Positions 8,586 to 21,168 are shown, numbered from the stretch's first letter. The stretch: DNA of 64,000 bases from Gulosibacter sp. 10 (GCF_900163695.1 NZ_FUIC01000022.1:27971-91970); one strand, 5' to 3'. Notes: generated from the sequence alone by a model not told the origin. Numbers and translations are program-made.

Positions 8586-9380
8586 ATGACGAGAACCTAC
8601 GTGGTGACCGGATCGGCATCCGGCATCGGCAGGACCACCGCCGACCTGCTGCGCGCGAACGGCGACACGGTCATCGGCATCGACCTGAAGAACGCGGAGG
8701 TCGAGGCCGACCTCTCGACGGCGGAGGGACGCAGCCAAGCGGCCTCCCGCGCCGCCGAACTCGCAGGCGACGCCGTCGACGGCGTGATCGCCTGCGCCGG
8801 CATCTCGGCGCCCATCGCCAAGACCATCTCGATCAACTACTTCGGCGTGACCGAGCTCCTCGAGCAGCTGCAGCCCACCCTCGCGAAATCGGATGCCCCG
8901 CGCGCCGCGGTGGTCTCGTCGATGGCCTCGCTGCAGCCGAACTCGAAGGAGCTCGTGGAGGCCTCGCTCGCCGGAGACGAGGCGAAGGCGCTCGAGATCG
9001 CGGAGTCCATCGCGGCCCAGGGCCCCGAGGCGGGCTACGCCGTCTACCCCTCCTCGAAGCGGGCGCTCGCCCGCTGGGTGCGCCGCGAGTCGATCAGGCC
9101 GACCTGGGCGGGCGCGGGCATCCCGCTCAACGCCGTCGCGCCCGGCACGGTGAAGACCCCGATGACCGCGGATCTCCTCGCCACCGAAGAGGGCCGGGCC
9201 ATGGTCGACGCCGCGGTGCCGATGCCGCTCAACTCGCATCAGCCGCCGGAATCGGTCGCAAACCTGCTCATCTGGCTCACCAGCGCGCAGAACACGCACG
9301 CCACCGGCCAGGTGATCTACTGCGACGGCGGCGCGGATGCGACGCTGCGCGGCGACGACATCTGGTCCTGGAACGACTGA
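8586..9380 (+). CDS. SDR oxidoreductase, 3-alpha-hydroxysteroid dehydrogenase/carbonyl-reductase type
   Basis: 264 residues. TGSASGIG (residues 8-15) binds NAD(P), and the catalytic YPSSK motif lies near residue 157, with VVSSMAS supplying the catalytic Ser. The overall pattern (short variable middle with an inserted helical segment, NAVAPGTVKTPMT, and a C-terminal TGQVIYCDGGADATLRGDDIW) is that of HsdA-like 3-alpha-HSD/carbonyl reductases. AGGAG lies 5 bases before the ATG. It is co-transcribed with the MarR gene. A remnant of a related SDR C-terminus occurs at 45148-45261. Confidence 0.88.
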   Translation: MTRTYVVTGSASGIGRTTADLLRANGDTVIGIDLKNAEVEADLSTAEGRSQAASRAAELAGDAVDGVIACAGISAPIAKTISINYFGVTELLEQLQPTLAKSDAPRAAVVSSMASLQPNSKELVEASLAGDEAKALEIAESIAAQGPEAGYAVYPSSKRALARWVRRESIRPTWAGAGIPLNAVAPGTVKTPMTADLLATEEGRAMVDAAVPMPLNSHQPPESVANLLIWLTSAQNTHATGQVIYCDGGADATLRGDDIWSWND

Positions 9381-9396
9381 GCGGGGCATCCGCCCA

Positions 9397-9471
9397 CTGC
9401 TGTTCCGGATGCGAATAGGCCGCAGAACCGCTTATGGAGGTCATGAGCGCTATTCGCATCCGGAACAGCAG
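9397..9471. terminator. Bidirectional hairpin terminator, repeat family 2, copy 2
   Basis: A perfect 22-bp inverted repeat (left arm 9397-9418 beginning CTGCTGTTCCGGATGCGAAT, right arm 9450-9471) lies exactly between two convergent genes, 16 bases after the SDR stop and 2 bases before the stop of the next minus-strand gene. The loop holds a smaller imperfect inverted repeat. It shares 17 bases of stem (GTTCCGGATGCGAATAG) with the element at 6967-7037. Confidence 0.85.
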
Positions 9472-9473
9472 GC

Positions 9474-10307
9474 TCAGGAGACCTCGATCGGCCCGCACAC
9501 CTCGGTGAACGGCCGGATCACCCGCTGATAGGCGGCCGGGTGCGTCTGCTCGGGCATGAGCTCGTGCTGCAGCACCGCCATGCCGATCGTCATGAGCGGC
9601 TGCTCGTCGAAATGCTTGCCGAACGGTGCGACGTCGTCGAGGTGCGCGAGCGCCTTCCCCTGCTCCCGGAAGAGATTCGATTCGAACGAGGGACGGCTCA
9701 TGTGCAGCGCCCTGCTCGCCCGACTCCAGTCGTCGCCCTCGGCGCGGATGCGGTCGAGCACCGCGGTCGCCTCCGCCGAGCTGAGCAGCCCCATCCTGAA
9801 GCAGACCGCGTCCCAGAGCGGGTGCGTCGCCGGCGCGGTGGGCCGCATGCGTTCGTGGAGCTGCGCCGCGGACGGCACCGGGTAGCGCCCGAGGATCTCG
9901 GCGGTGCGGAGGTCCCGCGCGTCCCGGTTCGCCTGCACCTCCGGCTCGACGAGGGGGAGGTCCGGGCCGCAGGGCGGTTCGAGCACGACGATCTGCTCGG
10001 GGTCGGCGCGGTCGACGAGGCCGGGCACACGCCAGTCGATCACGAGCCCGCGCAGGCTGCTGGGCGTCGTGCCGGACCGGATGCGGCCGCGATAGGGCTC
10101 GCGGCCGGGCGCCTCGACGTCGACGATGAACTCGGAGTCGAAGGGCTGCACGTCGAGGTCCGAGCCGAGCACGTGCAGCCGCACGTATTCGGGCTGCTCG
10201 AATTCGGGGACGCCCAAGTCCGCCGGGGTCATCGGACCGGAGAGCTCCACGATCTCCTTGGCGAAGAATCCGCGGCCCCGGCGGCTGCGACGAGAGAAGA
10301 TGCCCAT
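9474..10307 (-). CDS. Uncharacterised soluble protein
   Basis: 277 residues, starting MGIFSRRSRRGRGFF; no signal peptide or membrane helix. The first part is beta-rich (PEYVRLHVLGSDLDVQPF, FIVDVEAPGREPYRGRI), with a LRGLVIDWRVPGLVD segment; the second half is helical (DAVCFRMGLLSSAEATAVLDRIRAEGDDW, SRALHMSRPSFESNLFREQ). I do not recognise the family. GC-rich codon use matches real genes nearby. It ends into a shared hairpin terminator and stands alone, with a 120-bp gap to the membrane protein upstream. Confidence 0.6.
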   Translation of the reverse strand: MGIFSRRSRRGRGFFAKEIVELSGPMTPADLGVPEFEQPEYVRLHVLGSDLDVQPFDSEFIVDVEAPGREPYRGRIRSGTTPSSLRGLVIDWRVPGLVDRADPEQIVVLEPPCGPDLPLVEPEVQANRDARDLRTAEILGRYPVPSAAQLHERMRPTAPATHPLWDAVCFRMGLLSSAEATAVLDRIRAEGDDWSRASRALHMSRPSFESNLFREQGKALAHLDDVAPFGKHFDEQPLMTIGMAVLQHELMPEQTHPAAYQRVIRPFTEVCGPIEVS

Positions 10308-10427
10308 GGCACGAGCGTAGTCGTCTGGCCCTCCGGGATCGGCTCCGCAGCCCGGTTCAGCCCGCGCGTACGCGCCCGGCCCGTTACCGTCGGCGATGCG
10401 GCGCAGATCCGGTTCCGGGCAACGCCG

Positions 10428-11537
10428 TCATGACAGCATCCTGGGCAATAGGGCCAGGAGGGAGATCAGCGCGGAGATCCCGAGGATGCCACCGACGACC
10501 AGCCAGACGAACATCGGCGAGGTCCATACGGGTCGCTGCAATCGGATCTCGGGCAGGCGCGGCAGGAACCGCTTGGGCTGGGAGCGCATCACCTGCCACA
10601 CGCTCGAGGCGCCGACCGACCGGGCGAGTGCCTCGACATCGGCGAGCTGCCGACGCCACTGCCGAGCACTGGCGGTGGAGATCGGCCGGAGGCGGGTGAG
10701 GAAGAGCGTGTCGCCGGTGATCTCGATCGTGTACCGCTTCGCCAGCCCGGAGAACAGCGCCACGAGATCGGGGGTGAACAGCACCCGGGCGACGAATGCC
10801 GCGCCCGCGGGCGCGTAGAGCCGGAACGCGCGGCCCTGGCCGACGTCGACGAGGTCGTCTGCGTGAGGATATCGCGGGATCGTCAGCGGGAAGTACGGAT
10901 TCTCGCGCTTCACGATGATCATTCGCGGCAATCCCGCCGGGAGTCGCATCGCGATGTAGCCGCGGCGATGCCGGGTACCCGAACGATCGGTATGCCTGGA
11001 GAAGAGGTTGCCGAATTCCACGGGCCTGCCTGCGAGGTCTGCGCGCACGATCATCCACCGCTGGTGCCCCGTGCCGTTCGCGAACAGCATGCCGTCGTGC
11101 CCCGCCGATTCTTTGAGGGGAGAGAACGCGAACCCGTTGGCCTCGGCGAACCGGGCGATTCGATACTCGTGCTTCCCGTTCGCGCGGCGCGGCTCGATCG
11201 CGTACAGCACGATGGAGAGCAACCCGCCGAAGGTGAGCGCGAACTCCAGTACGACGAGCACGGCCTCCGGCCGGGCGAACTCTTGACGGTGAATGCCGTT
11301 CGACAGCAAATACCAGTACATCGCGGGACCTGCGAGGAAGGCGAAGACGCCGATGATCGCGAAGAGCCGGAGCCGGCGGTGCCGGCCCATGATCCTCTGC
11401 CCCAGCCGGACCACCGCCGGGTCGTCGGAGTCGAAGAACGCCCGCGAGGCTCGGCGGTCGACGGGGCCGTCGAACGCGGAGAGGTCGAACGCGCCGGCAA
11501 GTCCGGACGTCGCGGCGGGATCGATCCTGTCGGGCAT
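10428..11537 (-). CDS. Uncharacterised membrane protein (two N-terminal and one C-terminal helix)
   Basis: 369 residues. Two hydrophobic helices near residues 58-77 (LFAIIGVFAFLAGPAMYWYL) and 91-112 (AVLVVLEFALTFGGLLSIVLYA) are followed by a soluble region of about 200 residues with beta-strand character, and a last helix near 340-365 (WLVVGGILGISALISLLALL). The layout resembles DUF3137-like proteins, but I cannot confirm the family. The soluble part contains FARPEAVLV, KHEYRIARFAEANGFAFSP and ITGDTLFLTRLRP. No partner gene is evident. Confidence 0.6.
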   Translation of the reverse strand: MPDRIDPAATSGLAGAFDLSAFDGPVDRRASRAFFDSDDPAVVRLGQRIMGRHRRLRLFAIIGVFAFLAGPAMYWYLLSNGIHRQEFARPEAVLVVLEFALTFGGLLSIVLYAIEPRRANGKHEYRIARFAEANGFAFSPLKESAGHDGMLFANGTGHQRWMIVRADLAGRPVEFGNLFSRHTDRSGTRHRRGYIAMRLPAGLPRMIIVKRENPYFPLTIPRYPHADDLVDVGQGRAFRLYAPAGAAFVARVLFTPDLVALFSGLAKRYTIEITGDTLFLTRLRPISTASARQWRRQLADVEALARSVGASSVWQVMRSQPKRFLPRLPEIRLQRPVWTSPMFVWLVVGGILGISALISLLALLPRMLS

Positions 11538-11811
11538 GGGATCATTCTCCCATCGGGCCGGATCGACAGCGGTGGTGCTCCCGCGGGAGAACGCTCCGCC
11601 TCCGACTCGGAATCCGATCCTTATCGTTCCGACTTGTTCAGTGGAAATCGGAGTGGAATCGACATGATCCCGAGTCCACCGATTCCCGGGCCGTTCCGAT
11701 CTCGATTCACCGCGGATCGACCGCGGCGATTCGTCAGGAATCGAGAAGTATCGCCGATGCTGCGTCGATTAGCGTCGTGAGCACTGATCACCCATGTCGA
11801 GGAGGAGCACG
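11538..11811. other. Divergent intergenic region, 274 bp
   Basis: The gap separates the divergent membrane-protein gene and the DUF1801 gene and must hold both promoters. Its base composition is lower in GC than the genes around it. No palindrome long enough to call an operator was found; AGGAGG at about 11800-11806 is the ribosome-binding site of the DUF1801 gene. Confidence 0.4.
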
Positions 11812-12276
11812 ATGACCGAGAAGAGTGACGCCGAGGGAGGGTTCTCCGCTCAGGAGCGGGCCGCGATGAAGGCGCGCGCCGCCGAGTTGAAGGCGGAGGC
11901 CAGGCGTTCGAAGAGCGCGGAGAAGGCCGCCGCGCAGGAGGCGGAGCTGCTGGCGAAGATCGAGCAGATGCCCGACGGCGACCGGCAGATGGCCGAGCGG
12001 GTGCACTCGATCGTCACGACCGTGGCGCCCGATCTCGCCCCGAAGCTGTACTACGGGCAGCCCGGCTATGGGAGGAAGGGCAAGGTCGTCGTGTTCTTCC
12101 GCAGCGGACAGATGGACAAGGAGCGCTACTCGACCTTCGGCGTGAGCGCTCTCGCCGAGCTCGACGACCCGAGCGGATGCTGGCCGACCTCGTATGCGCT
12201 GATCGACCCGACCGAGGAGGCGTGGGAGCAGGTCGCCGAGATCGTGCGCCGCGCCGCGGGACACGAGCAGCCGTAG
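11812..12276 (+). CDS. DUF1801 / YdhG-like domain protein
   Basis: 154 residues if translation begins at the ATG at 11812, which follows a GAGGAGGAGC Shine-Dalgarno; an upstream in-frame ATG at 11794 would place the ribosome-binding site inside the gene. An Ala/Lys/Glu-rich helical leader (residues about 10-50) precedes the domain, which shows the family's IVTTVAPDLAPKLYYGQPGYGRKGKVVVFF pattern and ends with SYALIDPTEEAWEQVAEIVRRA. DUF1801 members include the Fra-like iron chaperone of Bacillus; the function here is not known. Single gene, convergent with a small membrane-protein gene. Confidence 0.8.
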   Translation: MTEKSDAEGGFSAQERAAMKARAAELKAEARRSKSAEKAAAQEAELLAKIEQMPDGDRQMAERVHSIVTTVAPDLAPKLYYGQPGYGRKGKVVVFFRSGQMDKERYSTFGVSALAELDDPSGCWPTSYALIDPTEEAWEQVAEIVRRAAGHEQP

Positions 12277-12298
12277 GCCGAACGGCGCTCGCCCCTGC

Positions 12299-12490
12299 TC
12301 AACCGGCCCCGAACGTCACCATCGCCTGCCCGACGACGAGTCCTATCGAGCAGAGGATGAGGATGACCCCGACCGTCCGCGAACTCGATTTCGGGATCGC
12401 GCTGCCGTGCGAGGGCCGGAAGCGGAGGAGCAGGATGCCCGCGACGAGCAGCACGACCGCGAGGCCTCCGGCGAGCAGCAGATCGCGCAT
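12299..12490 (-). CDS. Small two-helix membrane protein
   Basis: 63 residues: LLLAGGLAVVLLVAGILLLRF and VGVILILCSIGLVVGQAMVTF are clear membrane helices separated by a short polar loop with serines and lysine. An AAGGA/GAAGG stretch precedes the ATG. It lies between the DUF1801 stop and the tRNA genes on the tRNA strand. Small size means it could be spurious, but two well-formed helices with a clean start argue for a real gene. Function unknown. Confidence 0.5.
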   Translation of the reverse strand: MRDLLLAGGLAVVLLVAGILLLRFRPSHGSAIPKSSSRTVGVILILCSIGLVVGQAMVTFGAG

Positions 12491-12571
12491 CCTTCGCCCC
12501 GTCCTTCCGCACCGAGACGTTCCGGAAACCCAAACGAGCGCCGACTCGAAAGTCGACGCTCGCGCTCACTG

Positions 12572-12644
12572 TGGAGCCTAGGAGACTCGAACTCCTGACA
12601 TCCTGCTTGCAAAGCAGGCGCTCTACCAACTGAGCTAAGGCCCC
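12572..12644 (-). tRNA. tRNA-Ala (anticodon TGC)
   Basis: A 73-nt cloverleaf on the minus strand: acceptor GGGGCCT pairs with AGGCTCC (with a G-T), D-arm AGCTCAGTTGGTAGAGC, anticodon stem CCTGC with loop TTTGCAA giving anticodon TGC, and T-arm AGGAG-TTCGAGT-CTCCT. No CCA is encoded, as usual in actinobacteria, where the CCA enzyme (present at 55605) adds it. It lies 24 bp after tRNA-Ile; the pair is probably co-transcribed. Confidence 0.97.
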
Positions 12645-12668
12645 GAACGAGAATCCATCCGGATTTCG

Positions 12669-12742
12669 TGGGTCTACCAGGACTTGAACCTGGGACCTCT
12701 TCGTTATCAGCGAAGCGCTCTAACCGCCTGAGCTATAGACCC
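12669..12742 (-). tRNA. tRNA-Ile (anticodon GAT)
   Basis: A 74-nt minus-strand tRNA: acceptor GGGTCTA/TAGACCC, D-arm AGCTCAGGCGGTTAGAGC, anticodon stem CTTCG with loop CTGATAA giving anticodon GAT, T-arm CCAGG-TTCAAGT-CCTGG. It is upstream of tRNA-Ala. The tRNA-Ile/tRNA-Ala pair after gyrA is a common actinobacterial arrangement. Confidence 0.97.
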
Positions 12743-12863
12743 ATCCGTGTCGAAGCCTACCTTGTGGGTAACCCCTCGGCACAAGAAACGAGATTACCAT
12801 ACGCATCCGCCCTCGCGTCAAATCGGACGGGGGTTGCGCGGCCGGCTCTCGCAGCCGTGTCGG

Positions 12864-13271
12864 TCACGCGTTGGTGAAGCCGAAGACCATGCCGCCGGTG
12901 ATGCGCACCGCGAGGTTGTAGAGCACCGCTCCGATGGCCGCGAGGGCCGTGTTGACGATGATCTGCAGCGCGCCGCAGATGAGGGCGAACGCCGTCACCC
13001 CGCCGAAGTTCACGAAGGTCTCGAGGGTGATCTCCTCGTTGCTCGTGACGTCGTTGAGCAGGTTGTTGACCGACTCCATCACGCCCGTGTTCGCGAGCAC
13101 GACCCACAGGAGGATCGCCGCCACGACGATCACGATCGCGATGCAGATCGAGACCAGGAGCGCGAGCTTGACCACCGACCAGACGTCGATGTGCATGAGC
13201 CGAAGTCGAACCTGCTTCTTGGAGGTACGACGCTCCGACTTCTTCGCGAGCTTATCCGCTACAGATGTCAT
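12864..13271 (-). CDS. DUF3566 transmembrane protein, downstream of gyrA
   Basis: 135 residues. A basic N-terminus (KLAKKSERRTSKKQVRLRLMHIDVWS) leads to one long hydrophobic helix (VVKLALLVSICIAIVIVVAAILLWVV split over about 35-60) and a second hydrophobic segment near the C-terminus (VTAFALICGALQIIVNTALAAIGAVLYNL) before ITGGMVFGFTNA. The RLRLxHIDxWSVxKL motif is the DUF3566 signature. The gene regularly follows gyrA in actinobacteria; its role is unknown. It begins 11 bases after the gyrA stop and is therefore in the gyrBA operon. Confidence 0.92.
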   Translation of the reverse strand: MTSVADKLAKKSERRTSKKQVRLRLMHIDVWSVVKLALLVSICIAIVIVVAAILLWVVLANTGVMESVNNLLNDVTSNEEITLETFVNFGGVTAFALICGALQIIVNTALAAIGAVLYNLAVRITGGMVFGFTNA

Positions 13272-13282
13272 GGGTATCGATC

Positions 13283-15925
13283 CTAGCGCTCGACGTCTTC
13301 ATCGGCATCACCGGCGGCGGGCGCGGCCTCCTCGGCCCTCGAAGCAGTCGGGGCCTCCGGTGCCGCCGGCTCGCCGGCCTCGGACCCCTCGGATTCGGCC
13401 GCATCGGCCTCGGCTTCTGCCGCATCGGCCTCCTCGCGCCCGAGATCGCGCTCGCTGTTCCGCGCGATGCCGATGACCGAGTCCCTGCCCGCCATGCGCG
13501 CGAACACGACGCCCATCGTGTCGCGGCCCTTGGCGGGGAACTCCGCGACGTCCGAGCGGACGACCTTGCCCGAGTTCAGGATGGCCAGCACCTCGTCGTC
13601 CTCGCTCACGAGGATCGCGCCGGCGAGCGCGCCGCGGTCGGCCGACTGCTTCATCACCTTGATGCCGAGGCCGCCGCGACCCTGGATGCGGTAGTCCGCC
13701 ACCGCGGTGCGCTTGGCGTAGCCGCCCTCCGTCACGGTGAAGACGAACAGCTCGCTCTCGGCCGCGGCCACGGCCGCGTTGATGAGGTAGTCGCCCTCGC
13801 GGAAGGACATGCCCTTGACGCCGGAGGTGCCGCGGCCCATGGGGCGCAGCTGGTCGTCGTTCGCCTCGAACTGCAGCGACTGGCCGTCGTGCGAGAAGAG
13901 GAACACGTGGTCGTCGCTGTTCACCGTCATCGCCGAGACGAGCTCGTCGCCGTCCCGCAGCTTGATGGCGATGATGCCGGCCTGCCGGTTCGTGTCGTAG
14001 AGCTCGAGCGAGGTCTTCTTCACGAGGCCCTGGCGGGTCGCGAGCACGAGGTACTCCGCGTCCTCGTAGCTCTCGAGGTCGAGGATCTGCGCGACCTCCT
14101 CATCCGGCTGCAGCGGCAGGAAGTTCGCGATGTGCTGGCCCTTCGAGTCGCGGCCGGCCTCGACGAGCTCGTAGCACTTGGCCCGGTACACGCGGCCGAA
14201 GTTCGTGAAGAACAGCAGCCAGTGGTGCGTGGTGGTGACGAAGAAGTGCTGCACGATGTCGTCGGCCTTGAGCGTCGCGCCGCGCACGCCCTTGCCGCCG
14301 CGGTGCATCGACCGGTACTGGTCGCTGCGGGTGCGCTTGATGTAGCCGTCGCGCGTGACCGTCACGATCTGCTCCTCGACGGGGATGAGCTCCTCGTCGC
14401 TCACGCCGCCGTCGAAGCCGTGCAGGATCTCGGTGCGGCGGTCGTCGCCGAAGCGGCGGACGATCTCGGTGAGCTCCTCCGAGATGATCTCGCGCTGGCG
14501 CTCGGGAGAGGCGAGGATCGCCTTGTACTCGAGGATGAGCGCCTCGAGGCGGTTCGCCTCGTCTGTGATCTTCTGGCGCTCGAGCGCGGCCAGGCGGCGC
14601 AGCTGCAGGTTGAGGATGGCCGAGGCCTGGATCTCGTCCACCCCGAGCAGCTCCATGAGGCCCGTGCGGGCGATCTCCACGGTCTGCGAGGCGCGGATGA
14701 GCGCGATGACCTCGTCGAGCGCGTCGAGCGCCTTGAGGTAGCCGCGCAGGATGTGGACCTCTTCCTCGGCCTTGCGCAGGCGGTACTGGGTGCGCCGCAC
14801 GATGACCTCGACCTGGTGGTCCACCCAGTGCTGGATGAACCCGTCGATCGGGAGCGTGCGCGGGGCGCCGTCCACGATCGCGAGCATGTTCGCGCCGAAG
14901 GTGTCCTGCAGCTGCGTGTGCTTGTAGAGGTTGTTGAGCACGACCTTCGCGACGGCGTCGCGCTTGAGCACGATCACGAGCCGCTGGCCGGTGTGGCCGC
15001 TCGTCTCGTCGCGGATGTCGGCGATGCCGTTGAGCTTGCCGTCGCGCACCATCTGCACGATGCGGTCCGAGAGGTTGTCGGGGTTCACCTGGTAGGGCAG
15101 CTCGGTGACGACGAGGCACGTGCGCCCGCCGATCTCCTCGACGTTCACGACGGCACGCATCGTGATCGAGCCGCGGCCGGTGCGGTAGGCGTCCTGGATG
15201 CCCTTGGTGCCGAGGATCTGCGCGCCGGTCGGGAAGTCGGGCCCGGGGATGCGCGCGAGCAGCGCGTCGAGCAGCTCCTCGCGCGTCGCGTCGGGGTGCT
15301 CGAGCGCCCACAGCGCGCCGTCGGCGATCTCGCGCAGGTTGTGCGGCGGGATCTTCGTGGCCATGCCGACGGCGATGCCCTCGGAGCCGTTGACGAGCAG
15401 GTTCGGGAACCGCGCCGGCAGGACCGTGGGCTCCTTCGTCTGGCCGTCGTAGTTGTCCATGAAGTCGACGGTGTCTTCTTCGATGTCGCGCACCATCTCG
15501 AGCGCGAGCGGCGCCATCTTCGTCTCGGTGTACCGCGGCGCCGCGGCGCCGTCGTTGCCGGCCGAGCCGAAGTTGCCCTGGCCCTGCGCGAGCGGGTACC
15601 GCATCGACCACGGCTGCACGAGGCGCACGAGGGTGTCGTAGATCGCGGAGTCGCCGTGCGGGTGGTACTGGCCCATGACGTCGCCGACCACGCGGGCGCA
15701 CTTCGAGAAGGACTTGTCGGGGCGGTAGCCGCCGTCGTACATCCCGTAGATGACCCGGCGGTGCACGGGCTTGAGCCCGTCGCGCACCTCGGGCAGCGCG
15801 CGTCCGACGATCACGCTCATCGCGTAGTCGAGGTAGGAGCGCTGCATCTCGAGCTGCAGGTCGACCTGCTCGATGCGGTCGTGCGGCTTCGCCGCGTCGT
15901 TCGTGAGATCGGTCTCTTCAGCCAT
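13283..15925 (-). CDS. gyrA: DNA gyrase subunit A
   Basis: 880 residues. With GyrB it introduces negative supercoils using ATP; GyrA carries the breakage-reunion site. The catalytic Tyr is in [11 protein letters not shown] (Tyr132). The quinolone-resistance region reads [13 protein letters not shown], with Ser and Asp at the positions matching E. coli 83 and 87, that is, the sensitive-type residues. The C-terminal beta-pinwheel repeats include the GyrA-box-like QGRGGLGIK. The tail (about residues 835-880) is a Glu/Ala-rich acidic extension. It follows gyrB by 56 bases and precedes the DUF3566 gene by 11 bases. Confidence 0.98.
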   Translation of the reverse strand: MAEETDLTNDAAKPHDRIEQVDLQLEMQRSYLDYAMSVIVGRALPEVRDGLKPVHRRVIYGMYDGGYRPDKSFSKCARVVGDVMGQYHPHGDSAIYDTLVRLVQPWSMRYPLAQGQGNFGSAGNDGAAAPRYTETKMAPLALEMVRDIEEDTVDFMDNYDGQTKEPTVLPARFPNLLVNGSEGIAVGMATKIPPHNLREIADGALWALEHPDATREELLDALLARIPGPDFPTGAQILGTKGIQDAYRTGRGSITMRAVVNVEEIGGRTCLVVTELPYQVNPDNLSDRIVQMVRDGKLNGIADIRDETSGHTGQRLVIVLKRDAVAKVVLNNLYKHTQLQDTFGANMLAIVDGAPRTLPIDGFIQHWVDHQVEVIVRRTQYRLRKAEEEVHILRGYLKALDALDEVIALIRASQTVEIARTGLMELLGVDEIQASAILNLQLRRLAALERQKITDEANRLEALILEYKAILASPERQREIISEELTEIVRRFGDDRRTEILHGFDGGVSDEELIPVEEQIVTVTRDGYIKRTRSDQYRSMHRGGKGVRGATLKADDIVQHFFVTTTHHWLLFFTNFGRVYRAKCYELVEAGRDSKGQHIANFLPLQPDEEVAQILDLESYEDAEYLVLATRQGLVKKTSLELYDTNRQAGIIAIKLRDGDELVSAMTVNSDDHVFLFSHDGQSLQFEANDDQLRPMGRGTSGVKGMSFREGDYLINAAVAAAESELFVFTVTEGGYAKRTAVADYRIQGRGGLGIKVMKQSADRGALAGAILVSEDDEVLAILNSGKVVRSDVAEFPAKGRDTMGVVFARMAGRDSVIGIARNSERDLGREEADAAEAEADAAESEGSEAGEPAAPEAPTASRAEEAAPAAGDADEDVER

Positions 15926-15981
15926 GTGCGTTGTTCAGCCTTGTGATTCGGTGATGAAGGTCGGTGCGGTGCGGGCGCGGA

Positions 15982-18717
<2,736 letters not shown>

Positions 18718-18725
<8 letters not shown>

Positions 18726-19890
18726 CGTCGTCCTCGAGGATGGCGCCGGCGCGGATGCGGATCGTGCGCCGCCGCAGCGGCTCGGGCAGATCGGCGAGCA
18801 CCGCGCAGGTGACGAGCACCTGCTCGTAGTCCTCGACCGCGGCGGCCAGCCGGCTGCGACGGCCGCCGTCGAGCTCGGCGAACACGTCGTCGAGGATGAG
18901 CACGGGATCGCCCGTGCGCGATTCCTCGCGCACGAGCTGCGCCGCCGCGAGCTTGAGCGAGAGCGCGAAGGACCAGGATTCGCCCTGACTCGCGGTCATC
19001 CTCGCGGGGAGGTCGTTGAGCCAGAACGTGATGTCGTCGCGGTGCGGCCCCACGAGCGAGGTGCCGCGTTCGAGCTCCCGGTCGCGCGCATCCGCGAGCC
19101 GCTCGGCGAAGTGGCGGCGGATCTCCTCCACCGTCAGCTCGTCGCGGATCTGGCCGTCCGCGGCGTCCTCGTCCATGAGGCTCGAGGCGTCGGCGAAGGC
19201 GCTCACGCGCATCGTCATCCCGGGCCGGTGGTCGTCGTCCACGAGCGTCCGGTAGCTGCGCTCGAGGTGGGGCCGCAGCCGAGTGACGAGCGCGAGGCGC
19301 GCGGCGATGATCTCCGTGCCGAGGCCGAGCAGCTGCTCGTCCCAGACCTCGAGGGTGGACAGCAGCGCGTCCCGGTTCCGCTGCGCCTTGGCGCTGCGCA
19401 GCAGCGAGTTGCGCTGCCTGAGCACGCGCTCGTAGTTCGCGATGGCCTCGCCCAGGCGGGGCGCATGGGTGGCGAGCAGGGAGTCGATGAACGACCGCCG
19501 CTGAGCCGGCTCGCCGCGGACGAGCGCGAGATCCTCGGGGGCGAACAGCACCGTGGTGAAGAAGCGCGGCAGCTCGCGCGCCTTGACCGGATGCCCGCTC
19601 ACCCGCGCCTTGTTCGCGCCGCTCTTGGCGATGGACACGTCGATGCTGAGGCGCCGCGGCCCGTGCGCGAGCTCGGCGCGGACCAGCGCCGAGGACTGCC
19701 CGAACCGGACGAGCGCGGTGTCGGTGGAGACGCGGTGGGACCTGAGCGTGGACAGGTAGCCGATCGCCTCGATGAGGTTGGTCTTGCCCTGGCCGTTGAC
19801 GCCCTCGAAGACGTGGACGCCGGGATCGAGCTCGAGGTCCGCATCGGCGTAGTTGCGGAAATCGCGGAGGGTGAGTCGTGTGACGTGCAC
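18718..19890 (-). CDS. recF: DNA replication and repair protein RecF
   Basis: 390 residues, an SMC-like ATPase that acts with RecO/RecR at gapped DNA. Walker A is GVNGQGKTN (residues 34-42), the signature motif lies in TASQGESWSFALSLKLA, and Walker B is PVLILDDVFAELD. The N-terminal LRDFRNYADADLEL is typical. It starts with GTG 2 bases after the dnaN stop and overlaps dciA. Confidence 0.97.
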
Positions 19891-19892
19891 CG

Positions 19893-21038
19893 TTACCGCA
19901 TGAGCAGGTTCGGCTGTAGGAGGTACCGGAAGGTGTCGTTCTCGGCGGGCTCGTCGAGCGAGGTCTGGCCGGTGAGCAGCACGGGGCCCGGCTTGTTCGG
20001 GTTGTCGGTGGAGGTGAAGGCGATGCGCACGAAGGGCGACTTGATCGCGTTCACGCCGTCGAGGAGGAACTGCGGCTTGAGGGAGATGACCATGTCGTCG
20101 CCGTGCAGGTTGACGCTGAAGTCCTCGGAGCCGGCGGCGTGGTCGGCGCCCGCGGTCGCTTGCAGGGTCACGCTCTCCTGCGTGAAGGTGAAGCGCAGCG
20201 CCTGCTCGCGCTCGATCACGATCTGCATGCGGCGGACGGCGTCGACCACGTCGCTGCCCTGCATCACCGCGAAGTGCGGGGTCTCCTTGGGGAAGAGGCG
20301 GGACACGGCCGGGAAGTTGCCCTTGATGAGCAGCGAGGTGACGGTGCGGCCCTCGGCGGTGAAGGCGATGAGCTGCCGCTCGCCCTCGGTGACGAGGGTC
20401 ACGACGACCTCGCCGGCGTGGGCGAAGGACTTGCCGACCTCGCCCAGGGTGCGGGCGGGGACGAGGGCCTGGTCACCCTCCGCGAAGTTGCTCTGCCAGC
20501 CGATCGTGCGGACCGCGACGCGGTAGCGGTCGGTGGCGACGAGGCCGAGCTCGTCCGGGGAGAAGGTGAGGTGGACGCCGGTGATGACCGGGGCGACGTC
20601 CTCGCGCGAGGCCGCGACGACGACCTGCCCGATGGCGTCCGCGAAGTCCTCGCCGGAGACGACGCCGGTGGTGCCGTCGACGACGGGCAGGGCGGGGAAC
20701 TCCTCGAGGGGCATCGTGGGCAGGGTGAAGGTGGAGCGGCCGCAGGTGATGACGAGGCCCTCGTCGGTGCGCTCGACCGTGATGGGGGCGTCCGGAAGAC
20801 GGTTCGCGATGTCGGAGAGGAGGCGGCCCTGGACGAGGACGGCGCCGGGGGTCTCGACCTGCGCCTCGACGGAGGTGCGGCTGGAGACCTCGTAGTCGAA
20901 GGACGAGAGGGAGAGCCCTTCATCGCTCGCGTCGAGCACCACGCCGCTCAGGATCGGAAGGGTGGGGCGCTGGGGCAGCAGCTTCACGACGAATGACACT
21001 GCATCGCTGAACACGTCGCGATTGACCTCGAACTTCAC
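19893..21038 (-). CDS. dnaN: DNA polymerase III sliding clamp (beta subunit)
   Basis: 381 residues, the usual length. Recognisable stretches include MKFEVNRDVFSDAVSFVVK, LPILSGVVLDA, ATDRYRVAVRTIGW, GNFPAVSRLFP and the C-terminal hydrophobic-pocket end TFRYLLQPNLLMR (relatives end YLLMPVRL or similar). The protein forms a dimeric ring that tethers the polymerase. Start is GTG at 21038. It is the first gene of dnaN-recF-dciA; oriC lies directly upstream. Confidence 0.98.
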   Translation of the reverse strand: MKFEVNRDVFSDAVSFVVKLLPQRPTLPILSGVVLDASDEGLSLSSFDYEVSSRTSVEAQVETPGAVLVQGRLLSDIANRLPDAPITVERTDEGLVITCGRSTFTLPTMPLEEFPALPVVDGTTGVVSGEDFADAIGQVVVAASREDVAPVITGVHLTFSPDELGLVATDRYRVAVRTIGWQSNFAEGDQALVPARTLGEVGKSFAHAGEVVVTLVTEGERQLIAFTAEGRTVTSLLIKGNFPAVSRLFPKETPHFAVMQGSDVVDAVRRMQIVIEREQALRFTFTQESVTLQATAGADHAAGSEDFSVNLHGDDMVISLKPQFLLDGVNAIKSPFVRIAFTSTDNPNKPGPVLLTGQTSLDEPAENDTFRYLLQPNLLMR

Positions 21039-21148
21039 GGTGCGTCCTCTCGAGTAGGTGGACCACCCATGCTAGCGCTCCGAGACCGGTGCATCGAACC
21101 GTATCGATCTTCGCTCAGGGTTTCGGCTTCGTCCTCGCTCCGTCGGAA

Positions 21149-21168
21149 GGATCGAAGAAGTTCGATCC
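21149..21168. promoter_or_regulatory. Inverted repeat in dnaN upstream region
   Basis: GGATCGAA-GAAG-TTCGATCC, a perfect 8-bp inverted repeat 111 bases upstream of the dnaN start and about 80 bases from the first DnaA box. Possible protein-binding site or hairpin; role unknown. Confidence 0.35.
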
